Source: a virus. Taken from it: a stretch of 64,000 nucleotides of DNA. The first letter of the stretch is position 1. Each line of letters opens with the position of its first letter. The notes under the pieces are model-generated. The model made no database searches and was not told where the DNA came from. It saw only the letters and a list, made by a program, of their open reading frames with translations. Below, in pieces: positions 40,601-49,100 of the stretch. Made by a program: the position numbers and the translations under genes. Where the stretch lies: positions 54,229 through 118,228 of IMG/VR virus record IMGVR_UViG_3300044675_001548; one strand, given 5' to 3'.

Positions 40601-43161
40601 TTACCGTCAACTATAAATCTGGCATATGCATCAGAGTTAACTATGTTTGCTAAGTGTGATAACTCAATATATTTGTTTAGTGGAGATTTGGTCCACCATT
40701 CTTTGGCATCATCTATTTGTTTAGCTGTAACACCTTTTGGTAAGGTAATCTTTCTATCAAGACTAAACAGACCACTAATACCAGTACCTTTATCTGAAGG
40801 TTGAGAAACATTAGGGTTGTTTATTACCTTATTAACTTGTTCCTCAACTGAGGTTTTTGGCTCTACTTTTTCTTCAACTATATCTCCTGGTTCTGCAGTG
40901 TAATCTCTTTCAGGCTCATCTTTTGCATAGTCAGTCTCAGCAGCCTGTCCAAGTAATACACCCTTCTTATCTCCTGTATAATCAAATACTTGTACTACAT
41001 CTGGTATAACTTTATTATCTACAGTTATAGTAGCAACTTCAAGAAGAACTTTCTGTCCATGCTTTGGAAATTTAAAGTTCTCAGATTCCTGTTTTTGCTC
41101 CAAGTATATTTTAACTCCTTGGCCTTCTTTGATTGGATTAGCAATCTTAAAGTTAGCATATGGTTTACCATCAACAGTGGTTCCTGCAGCAGTTGCTCCA
41201 ATAGTTGTAGTAGTCATACTCTTTGTAGATGAAGCTTTGATAGCATCAGCAAGATCATCTTTGTTAGTTCTTACAACAGATTTCTTTTCAGCATCTTCTT
41301 TGGCCTTTTCAGCAGCAGCATCTATCTTTTCACTAAGTTCTGTTGGAACTCTGAATCTCATATATGAGTTATAGAAAGGCACAGCCTTAGCACCATTTAT
41401 AAATATCTGAGCAGGAAGAGTAGTTAAGAAATCTAGGTAGTTAGCAGGAACTAATTTACCATCTTGAAAGTCAAGATATACTTCTTGATCCAATGCTGTA
41501 TCATCATATCTGATCTTGGCTGGGAATTTTGCACCACTAGCACTAGACTTACCTGACATAAGTATCTTATAAATATCTTCTTCAGCTGTAGGTGACTTTA
41601 AATCTATAGCTTGTCTTTTATTAGACTGAGCTTTAGCTTTGTCTGCTTTCATTTCTTGTTCAGTATATGTATCATATGTAAACAAGAACTGTCCTTTTTT
41701 AAATGCAGCATAGTGTCTTTTAGTACCAAAGAATCCTTTGTCTACAAAGAACTGTGAGTAGTAAGTATTCTTATCTTCATCAGATAAGCTAGATGTAAGA
41801 GCCTTAGCTATCTTTCTTGCTAAGTCTTCTGTTATATCTGATCTATCTACCTTATATGTTTCACCTTCAATGTTTAATACTGCAGCACCGGCTTCAAATC
41901 CTTTTGATGGAGTATTAAGTATTATCATACTACTTAATATCTCATTACTATTCATAGGAAATTGTCCGGTAAGGTTCTGTAAAGTTACCTTTTGATTAGG
42001 GTCAGTTTTAATTCTAACACCTGTTGAGATACTAGTTAACTTAAGTAACTTTGATTTACCTCCTTCTACAATAGAGTTTCTTAACTCATATAGAGCTTTG
42101 AATTGTTTTTGTTGATCTTCAGCAAGACCTTTTACAAAATCAGTAAATGACATCTTTTCACCCTTTTCAAATGCAGCCTTGTCTTTGTAACCCATGAAGT
42201 TCATCATGTTCTCAGCAATCTGTTCAGGAGTTTGAATTTGATCTGTTCTACCATAGATATCAGTAACTCTATATTTGTTACCTTCTTTTCTGGCATCACG
42301 CATCATTTGGTAAACTATTCTACCACCTTTTTCTTTAGTGGACACATTACCATTATTGTCAAAGTAAATGTAGTTTCCTTTCTCATCAGTAACCACTAAA
42401 GCAACAATCTCATTTGGTTTTTTTACTTTAGGATCCGGATTCTTAATGCTATTAGCTCTTAGTACAAAGTTATTACTGTACTCAGTTCTATCATTTACTG
42501 AAAGCTTAGATAGTAATATTGTTTTTAGTTTCAAGGTTTTACCCTGGAAAACAAAATCAGTATTAAGATCTCTGCCTAAATCATTTCTCATCTCATCATT
42601 TATCTTTCTAAGAGTAGCATAGATATATGATTTGTCTGGGTCTATTTGTTCTGCAAAGCTTTCAGGTTTTTTATTTGGATCTACTGTAAGATACTCTTCA
42701 AATGTAGAGCTAAAAGCACTGTCTGCTTTGTAATCATCTGTATCTTTAAACTCTGGTCTTGGTTTAACCGGGACAGGTTCTTCATCTTCACTAGCCTCTT
42801 CTTCTGCCTCAGCTATAATACTAAGTTGTTCTGGTGTTAAACCTCCACTAACCATTTTAAGAGTTTCAGCATAACCAGTCTCCGGGTTCATCAATGTTCT
42901 AGCTAGATTTCTAAGATCAGTCTCTGGACTTATCTCAACATCATCTAGTCTATAGCTTAATATACCAGCAAGATAAGGTATTGCTTGAACATACTCAACA
43001 GCAGGGCCTTCACCCTGTCTTTCTCTAAGTTGCTCATATAGTCTAGACATTAAAGTTCTAACATCAAAGGGTGTTCCTTCAGGAACATTTTGCATGTTTT
43101 TATAAACTACAGCATATAATACCTCCAACTGCTGGTTTCCCAGTGTACATGTAATAGCCAT
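31672..43161 (-). CDS. Giant polyprotein with virion RNA polymerase, peptidase-like, ParB-like and SLOG-like domains
   Basis: This protein has 3829 residues. An N-terminal region of about 850 residues of unknown fold precedes an HEAWH zinc motif at 878-882 (VYHEAWHGFSQ). The region about 1400-3000 contains the RNA polymerase core: SELVAKSGGDFDVDKLTTFF puts the metal-binding Asp residues at 2487, 2489 and 2491, with the upstream RIPVQGLNSMEF strand as in beta'-type barrels. This is the DxDxD signature of the crAss-like virion RNA polymerase (phi14:2 gp66 type). The C-terminus adds a ParB-like domain (NDGYHRYF, D3579) and a SLOG-like domain (FVVGDMPGVDS near 3760, then GAKFTIYHTG). It overlaps the upstream 2267-aa gene by one base. 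Confidence 0.88.
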   Translation of the reverse strand: MAITCTLGNQQLEVLYAVVYKNMQNVPEGTPFDVRTLMSRLYEQLRERQGEGPAVEYVQAIPYLAGILSYRLDDVEISPETDLRNLARTLMNPETGYAETLKMVSGGLTPEQLSIIAEAEEEASEDEEPVPVKPRPEFKDTDDYKADSAFSSTFEEYLTVDPNKKPESFAEQIDPDKSYIYATLRKINDEMRNDLGRDLNTDFVFQGKTLKLKTILLSKLSVNDRTEYSNNFVLRANSIKNPDPKVKKPNEIVALVVTDEKGNYIYFDNNGNVSTKEKGGRIVYQMMRDARKEGNKYRVTDIYGRTDQIQTPEQIAENMMNFMGYKDKAAFEKGEKMSFTDFVKGLAEDQQKQFKALYELRNSIVEGGKSKLLKLTSISTGVRIKTDPNQKVTLQNLTGQFPMNSNEILSSMIILNTPSKGFEAGAAVLNIEGETYKVDRSDITEDLARKIAKALTSSLSDEDKNTYYSQFFVDKGFFGTKRHYAAFKKGQFLFTYDTYTEQEMKADKAKAQSNKRQAIDLKSPTAEEDIYKILMSGKSSASGAKFPAKIRYDDTALDQEVYLDFQDGKLVPANYLDFLTTLPAQIFINGAKAVPFYNSYMRFRVPTELSEKIDAAAEKAKEDAEKKSVVRTNKDDLADAIKASSTKSMTTTTIGATAAGTTVDGKPYANFKIANPIKEGQGVKIYLEQKQESENFKFPKHGQKVLLEVATITVDNKVIPDVVQVFDYTGDKKGVLLGQAAETDYAKDEPERDYTAEPGDIVEEKVEPKTSVEEQVNKVINNPNVSQPSDKGTGISGLFSLDRKITLPKGVTAKQIDDAKEWWTKSPLNKYIELSHLANIVNSDAYARFIVDGNTLANGGKPAKIEIYKSGSFTDVYHEAWHGFSQLYLTRDEKKALYAEVFETGLVQNYSFREMEELLAEDFRKYALNQKTKKGSPVRNTLFRKIWNFIKKLFGIPGVQDMSPNLAEQSDTVNELFYRLYMAGENPNLLNIYTPLVDNVMFDILNRGINNVSQPKEDSLNKQDAVLVSESIDSVISEIVDEVNNDPSNNYGKSGTLKLLTKSENKVQLYELVRQRFQERLRQIQGEGPGKITYMPEKPFNSFQDADALEKNAAAVIRDKDGNHKYVFLRSQIDDYNNLDLDTKAGTRQKGELYKETIEIISDFYKHKAVNNINDQPADILIVTDIEEAKNQYDNYIKGKAKTFTSIDINEDVVNTLPEVPYEQSQELDNVRILQTALNNWGDPTTGVIKYHIENSRFDLIRQKVTDIDAEKDATGDATASEKFEKKAGEMSLLEMADQEIVYILKSLFKQTKKGTKFITTNNKLGFKDLGNFNQNWKNTVRTLNGITDPKQMYTAIVEASKIYPEFEQLLNKIPDPSLPTTPAENDIITSMWQTFQKPAATLLQLTGFKQDDGSIITELTNAAVDVANTIREFGNRFKADTRDAYIERIDNQSMLNVTALIRNFSDANGNLDPDKTFKFLNAMGFYLDDLKVIKDELNSIQGVKKYGVNYIFNTIKAISYSENAKTVSKAAADVISEFKKDPLATLIKGISPQIIGPPSSFVYTAGSKQKNFVEKIAGLQVKYGVDASNFTALNPERNLVNKHIEHSSASMIINGFNQATKLEDFWKKDELKYMSSFNPAVNPFVEDLQITKSLFDLSKPEKARRTSRSLDLILDMGTQIAEFTVEDDEGNKITKSIGTNTTSLDQYSKFLQEFHTFFKGGLQEFLRAGSKSTAMALRIEGGIMSEIGDRKDPRYYVDLDKFLPEGNAESFAFDNIILPYISAETERINRFKNSSIAKNYTGYNREFKDGKMYGESYVYFDSILDKDLQDDILAVVNKPGVKLKDYIKNDPKLYDRIKQRVTKYFNDSTEEVYEYLQKAKYIDKTVMDRLNVPNLTNSEKERILAKAYMYNAWIHNFEISQVIFGDIAQFNHKKEEFHKRTSGAISSGPKIRTDKAFRDFINDVNSKETGFTWDRNAYAKTVGSSDYVKFTYNGTVNTAIMQDADRDSIYKPIIEKAIREDYEKRYAGKPNAAEEVEKRVKIEADKYLNMTEADGQGYITIDAYRTLKKGMNKWSDQQEALYKKIVARQEITAADVVNFFPVFKLQNYGNLAGTVLPVTAMHKFALMPLIPSVIKGSDLETLHHEMLRNNIQYATFASGSKVGGVTADGKPDNIFADKEQKIIKDKLTLTPNTVYVEYLKESASVPDYSKGKVVFATQLRKLLLNGLYESGKLINTKNESAANRYKAAVDNYTNLLKLELLDEINFKKEGDSYKGNIENLLRLIQRELRRKDMPEHLVEAIGLNEDGTLKNDLSIHLDAQTIEKTIMSIVEKRFVKQKLYGEALVQVSSTLTRGMWSGGVKFTEGTEAEREKLLGSNTLPFYEPGKDGNTNAMKVSIGIQGEFNNLLNKEWKGEKIGTIQRLNELIKDEEWLNTDDNRKSITLSAVRIPVQGLNSMEFMEVYHFMDPSADNMIFVPSELVAKSGGDFDVDKLTTFFPHIASDGTYVTSKENTKDFINKINAEREKTNKSFAGQIKAQKKAAENEILESIKGVLELPDNYVNLVRPNDTYILQDISEELENIVSDYDRFVGGDKDGKKITPSITLHPLYNVHKHGVNMEGKDVLGIAANENAISPVFDSIGAAMPKDYYLTKFSKKLGRDVELKDKPKVPMRLFLPHNKTDDGRISLSKIYDADGINSVAELFSQAINGTVDVEKNPWIFFIQGNMEVASTLFYLFKAGVPVRDAIFFVSNPLVRQYVDNQKRLKSAYGEFTGDAPKNQNFVKYNSAEMVVNGVISQLLRNVVKEHKGDMFVVTQGPFDFKPKVNRMSVEVFIEEVRNGNLEVSLIKRLEKISGSPQTKILYTKPEITSTTYAKSVSNYVNKPNVLKNGVFSSADMEKLVKEPGQENSNLAISMFLHYLEIEKQLKGISTAKSNAKPDTQTFKSPQEILYRDVNIDLLANNSKVDPTLMTSLQTDSVLSSLFDKEIIMSMLNPLFKLRDNTLLNDFILSKIRLNADLIKANFGQGKDGASRFIDEYKNAMINFIYQNYMSNIIDSNGKISNRPDDYRGHKVTSNNSQEKDVIINKDAEGTITGISVNYNLIESDYNNNLYLGKNNAVDNSYFKRGLKTFKEDDALFPDKTSFIKYVIEREYLRDIYKDTIPAASLEMYLADKALMNTFNRTAIMKDNEHSYTDKIMNIIKNFPQLKAQFPILEQISRVPSKTGDNMLTLNDRKIISGSEAQIYVQNIKQLADPNIKKVEDPISNKVISDVFGLFPQMMVYQHGVGKSKYGFNSALPVDKYNTIMKYASKVFSDNYMNNNAFQIIFDRLTQVKTPFKSYMLDAEKLSEAGNRRLSPEALKLANEVAPGFIQSSYDEDQIIEFFDELSKINEPIESTKETADGAREFLKDFLKKYPQYNEKTKIKERKTANFAIAQILIYNELVKEQSETDEEGPTPGTQLNLFGEEPTQPTVQPVGEVKEGVPELFDSNPELANAVYEAAGFIRLDNVVDEVFGSKDESTIENYSNNGFWWVKKTLPLSEIKLGNFGQRSEEENNKYTESLKKEGQKVPGIVDSNGILNDGYHRYFSLKNAGINIMTVYAPITPQQKQQAQQLYSQYVEQTGKQDIEGFKQFVSTQPTAPVSTGFQGYKGGFENVGKGTPQGDGKDKAMRQIADGFIGEVLDRNKQTSSNFSAKSIYEKDKTNNTLDYFDNAPTVVAYRETGVDGNKVVMLARNGELKNKPLSSETKNQIEIAFNNGGEFVVGDMPGVDSQFIDYLQEIGAKFTIYHTGSIPRIELDNTGNLTNFTERKDTEEDDSDDLDNNCTNPFLGE

Positions 43162-46100
43162 TACTCACAAATATTTTGGTTAAATAATCTTTCTTCTAAG
43201 TCTTCAATACTCATTGAATCTGCCTCAGCTTCAATAGCATCTAATCTATTAAAGTCTTTTACAAACTCATCAATATTTGCTTTGGACTTAGCAACTATAT
43301 CTTGTTCTTTTTTAGTTAAAGGTTTTTCAGTTGTAGCTTTCATGTCTTCTAGACTATCTTTTAAAGTTGTTAATGCATTTACTTGTGCAAATGTAAGGTT
43401 TTCTGTTTTCTTACCTCTAGCTTTTCTAACAGTAACTCCTGTATCACTTACATCAGTTATCACTAAAGTATTTCCATAAATGGCCCACTTAGCCCCTCTT
43501 ATAAATATAGGTGTTTTTACAATAAGTTTGTCATTTTCTTTAAGATTTTCTTTATTTAATTTCAGAACTCCTTCAGATAATGAGTCAAGTTTCTCTTGTA
43601 ACTGGTTAGATAATTCAACAACTTCTGCCGCACTCAGTTTCTTAACAGCTTTATTTAAACTAGCTTGTGCTGCTTTAATAGAATCTTTAGATTTGGCAAG
43701 TCTGATCTTCATTGCAAGTTGTGCAGCCATATCAGGATCTCCTTTTCCAACACCAATAGGTTTTTCTTCAAGAGTTTCTTGAGCTTTAACTGCAGGTGAC
43801 GGAGCATCATCAGCATCTTGTCTTGGAATGCTTTCTAGATTAGCGGCCTCAGCAGATTCTTTAGACTCAACAGCCACACCTTTTCTAGGTATAATAGAGT
43901 CAATTTCTTTCTGGTAAATGCTTTTATCTAATGGTATCTCATATGAACCTGGTAATAATCCTGAAGCAACTTTTGGAGACTGTGCACTTAGTACTTTACC
44001 TGTCTCATCATCTTTAGTTATTTCAATTGGGAATATACCTATAGAGGCATTAAGACCTGTCATATTGAATAACAAGTTAGCATAGGCTGTTTGCTGTAAG
44101 ATATAGTCTTTTTGTTTTTGGTAGCCAAATTTCTTTTTGTCCTGGAAGTTATTCCATTTACTAGCCTCACCTGTTTTAACGTCAACTATCTTAACATTAC
44201 CATCTCTGTCTACTATGATGATATCTATCTCACCGGCTATACCAGCATCCTTGTCAAATACTCTGATGTCTTTGGTATATACAGCAATCTCATTTCTATC
44301 AAACTTAGCTTTAAGATCTGTAACAATACCTTCTGGACCAAACAAATTGTTATATGCTATTCTGGTTATGCTGTTTTCATCATATACAGCTTTACCTATC
44401 TTAGGGTCAAATATGTTTTTGATTTGGTTATCAATGTAGTTACCTGCAATTCTAGAAGCTTCATAAGTCTTCTCTTTGACTATAGCCATAACCTCATTTC
44501 TAATCTCATCTGAAAGACTACTTGTGTCTCCACTTGTTTGAGCTGATGGGTCTTGATACTCTATTGATATAAAACTTGCATCATCATTTTTATGATTTTT
44601 TCTAAAGTCATCAAAATTTAAGCTCTTTCCAAAACCTGCTTTTATAAAGTCTTGTATTGCTTCTTTAGTTTCAATAAAGTCAGATGCTAAAACAAGTCTT
44701 TCACCAGGTTTAAGTTCAACTGTATATTTTGATATCTTTTTAGCAGGCTCAGCACTTGTGTTACCATTAGAATCAACACCCCATGTAAAGCCATCTACAA
44801 AAGGTGAAGTACTCAGACCTTCTGCTTGTCTTATGTTATTATTTTTATCTACTACAAAAAAAACAGCATCACCTACATGTTCAATCTCATATTTATTATT
44901 ACTAACTCTTTGAGCTTTTACACCAACAGCACCAACAGCTCTTGTTAACCAGCTATCTTTATCAGTTATAGATTCTGGATCTTTTAAAATTCTAAGTAGA
45001 CCATTTATAGCAATTATAGTAGGATCCGCAAGACCAGAAAAACTTGTATTATCAAACTTTACAGAATCTGAAATAAAACCATTACTCTGTAATAGTTTAA
45101 ATATTTCTTCTGTAGTAACTTGATTGTTTGCTTTATAAGCATTTGCTATAATATCAAAAGGATTTTTTTCCTTAACACCTCTAAATTGATTTATCATCAA
45201 TCTAGCAGCATCATGTGGCTGAAAGAAAGGTACTTTATTTACTCCACCCATTCCATCAGCAACAATAAATACACCTTTGTTATTATCTACAAAAACTGCA
45301 TCTTGATTCTGTCTAGATGAATCTTTACCCATTTTACCAGCAGCTCCAAAAATAACCCCATCTTCCTCTTTTATTTCAGCTTCGGTTGGCTGGAAAATAG
45401 TTGATGTTTTAGTAGCTTTTGGTTTACCACCTTTTAAAGTAGGTAAGATTTTTTCTAATTCTCTTTTTAGTTCATTGTATGTGTACTCACTAAAGCCACC
45501 AGGTCTTTTAGTTCTTAAGTCTGTAATGAAATCTTCTACAGACTTTCCTTTTACAAGTGTCTGATTTACAGATGCTAGCACTTTAGTTTCATCTGAATAA
45601 GAATACTCAGTTACACCAAGCTCTTCAATAGCTTTAGTAACCCTTCTCATCAATTGATTTTCTACATAGTAGGCTTCATTAATTTTTTCAAGCTTAGACT
45701 GAGCATCAAACACAAGTTGTAGTCTATTGATAGTCTCTTGCATTTTTTCAGATACCTCTTTAGTATCTCTACTCTTAAGGTATCTATCAATCTTTGCTTT
45801 ATCGGCCTTAGCTTCTGCTAGCATTAAGTTCTCATCAGGAGTTCTCTTATCCTTATTCTGCATATTGTTAATCTGCATCATAAGCAACTGTCTGTTCTTT
45901 TTAATTACAGACTCTGGCTGATCAGTTAGATCAACTTCTTTACCTGATAATTTTATAACTAATTTTTCTGGAACTCCTGTGACTTCAGTAGCAGCAGTAA
46001 GTTTAGACTTTTTATTATACTCATCAATAATTCTTCTAGCTACACCACTTGTTCTAGCAAATGCTCTAAGCTCATTAAAGAACTGCTCATCATCAAACTC

Positions 46101-49100
46101 TTCAGCTTCAGGAAAGTTTTTGATAAATGCTTCTTGTAATTGATCTTGTAAGGCTTTATCTAGAGTACTAAAGTCATCTGTTGCACTGTATACTGCAGGC
46201 TCAGCTTTCTTAGTTTCAGCTTTAGCAGCCGGAGTTTCCTCTTCTGCTTCAGCTTGAGCAGTTTTCTTTTCAGCATACTTGTTTATAACATCAGCCTTTT
46301 TGTTTTTGTAAACATTCTCAATTTCTTGAGCTTGTTCCGGATCTGGTTTTAACTCTTGTGTGTATCTCTTATTGTCAATAATATCTAGTTTCATTGATTT
46401 AAGATCAACAAGAGCACCTGTATTCACATTATTAAAAGTACCATCTTCTGATCTGTATAGACTAATCTCATCCTGACCATCTTTGGTTTTAAATGTAATG
46501 TCTATATACTCAGTATTCTGTACTTGATCTTCTATGTCTTTAGCTGTAACTTTAGAACCTTTACTTGGTTCAACAGGGTCCAATTGAGTTGTTACTTCTA
46601 CTTTTGGAAGGGCATCTAACTCCTGAGCCTTTTGTGCATCAAGTTCTTCAAGTTCTTTTTTAAGCTCCTCATCATAGTTAAGGTTCTCATCAAGAACACC
46701 AGCTTGTCTTGCTAGAAATGCTGCATCAAAAATTGCAGAAAATCTATCATACTCAGCTGTACCTTCTCTTACTACTATATTCTTTTGATCATTAAAGAAT
46801 TCATCTGGTACCTGGCCAGTTTGTTGCCATCTTTCAAAGTCATCTAGGCTTACATAAAAGTTCTCATCAGCTAACTGGTTTAACAAAGCATTGTCTGCAA
46901 ATGCATTCATGCTAGCTTGGATCTGATCCTTATAGTAATCTTTTCTGTTCTCCCATAACTTTTTCATCCACTCAAAATGCCTTTCAACAAGATCAGCAAA
47001 GTCTCCTGGATTGTTAAGTAGGTTAACATACTTGGCCATATCTCTAGATTCTTTTTCTAGATTATAATAATCAAGTATCTTTTCAAATGCTGTTTCTGCA
47101 GCTTCATCAAAATAGGTATCATCACTAACACCGGCAACAGCTTTAAGATAATCTTTGTATGCTCTCTCAAATAAAGAGTCCACTTTATTGTCTGACTCAT
47201 TAGATCTTCTAACCATATTCTGAGCTTCTAGTTCTCTATCAAGTAGTTCATCTAGTTCTTCCTCAGTTATCTGTTCTTTCTGTTCATCTGTAAGAGTATC
47301 TATAAAGTCAGATTTAATTTTACTTGGATCTGCAGCATAGTGCTTACTTCTATAGTTAAGTGCTTTAAGGAAGTTATCCATTGCGGATATCTTGGTCTCT
47401 ATCTTGTCTGCCTTTGCTGCATCATCTGCTTTACCGGACTGTCTAAGTGTCTCAACCTCATATCTCAACATCTCCATCTCAGATTTCATTCTAGATGGTT
47501 CAAATATAGACTGCATCTCTGCAGCTGACATGTTCTTTAAAGGTTTCTCAGCCAACAGTGTATTTGCCATATCATACATCCGTGACATGGTGTCATCATA
47601 TGTATGTTTAAAGAACACTGCATTTTTCTTACCTTCTGCTAGAGCTGACTTATATATAGCAGCTCTGTTATAATCATCACTACCTTTCTTATAGTCATCA
47701 AGGTTTATTTGATCTGGGTACTTTTGGTTCAGATTCTTATAAGTAGTTTGCATGTTGTCAGCATGCTTTAGGATATCATCTATTCTAGCTTGATATTCTG
47801 CACCTGTACCTTTTTCAAAACCAAGAGCCTCTTCAAATTCCTCAGGAGTGTACTGTTTAAATGAACTTAAGTGATCTTTAAAAAAGTCAAGAGTGTTAGT
47901 TTCAAAGGCTGTGGTAAGTTGATTAATAAATGATTCTGACTTAGCATCATTTACTTCTTTAGTATTACCATTTTTAGTAATTATATTTGCTCTGTGTTGA
48001 GCAGCAAAGTTTGTAATCTTTGAATTAAAAAACTCAGTTGGATCTGCACCTAAAGCATTAAGATTATTGACCATCTGAGTACCAACTTTTTGTTTGGCAT
48101 CTACGTATTCTTGGTATTTTTCATTGTTAAACAATCTAGCTTTACCATAGCTTAATAGAGGTATTGCTTGATTTAGTGGAGCACCAAATAGACCCATCAC
48201 AAACCCAGAAGCAAATGTTTCAAGACCTTTTCCTGTAAACTGACCAGCTAAAGATGTATTAAATAAACTCTTTGCATAATTAAAATTAGCTAGTGCAGGA
48301 TCTTTATATGACTCTACATAATAATTTTTTGTAGTTTCAGAAATTACTTCTTGTAAGTTTTCTTGAATACCTTCAGAAAAGTTTGCTTTAGCATAACCTA
48401 ATACTTTAGGAATTGCTCTTACAGGATCTTTAGCTAGACCTTTAATAGAGTTCATTAAAGAGTTTTCTACATATCTAAAAGAACCTTTCATTCCTTTTTG
48501 AGCACCTGCTTTAACTGTTTCTTTTGCTGCTTTTTTACCAGCATTTTCAAATATAATTTTACCTGCTTTTAAGTCAAGGATATCTCTTGTTTTTGCCCTT
48601 ATAAAATTATTAATGCCACCTCTTGGTCCAAGAATATTTGGAAACATTATTTTATTAGAGGCATGTATAATAGCAGCATTCCATCCTAATGCAGTGATAC
48701 CAGCTTCTTTAGCTTGTTTATACATTAGTTCTTGTTCTTTATTACTTGGTCTTCTACCTGTTTCTTGATAAAAATCAGAGTATAGTTTATCATATGTATC
48801 ATTTTGAACAAATCCTCCTTCTAATCTTGCTTCTGAAAGAGCCATATTTAAACCTCTTACGTCTCTATATAAACCACCAGCTGTTTTACCTACAGCTTGT
48901 GTTGTTCTAGCAAGTCCTGTAAGGTTGTCTGAATTTCTTACTATACTTTCTATAGCATCAAATGTATTGTCTGCGGGATTTATGAATTTGCCAATTGGTG
49001 TATCTGCAGCAGATTTTACTTTACTCCAAAAAGATCTTGTATTGTTTATATCATCAAGAGTCTTTAATGAAGCCTTCATAGCTTTAGTACCATCAACAGC

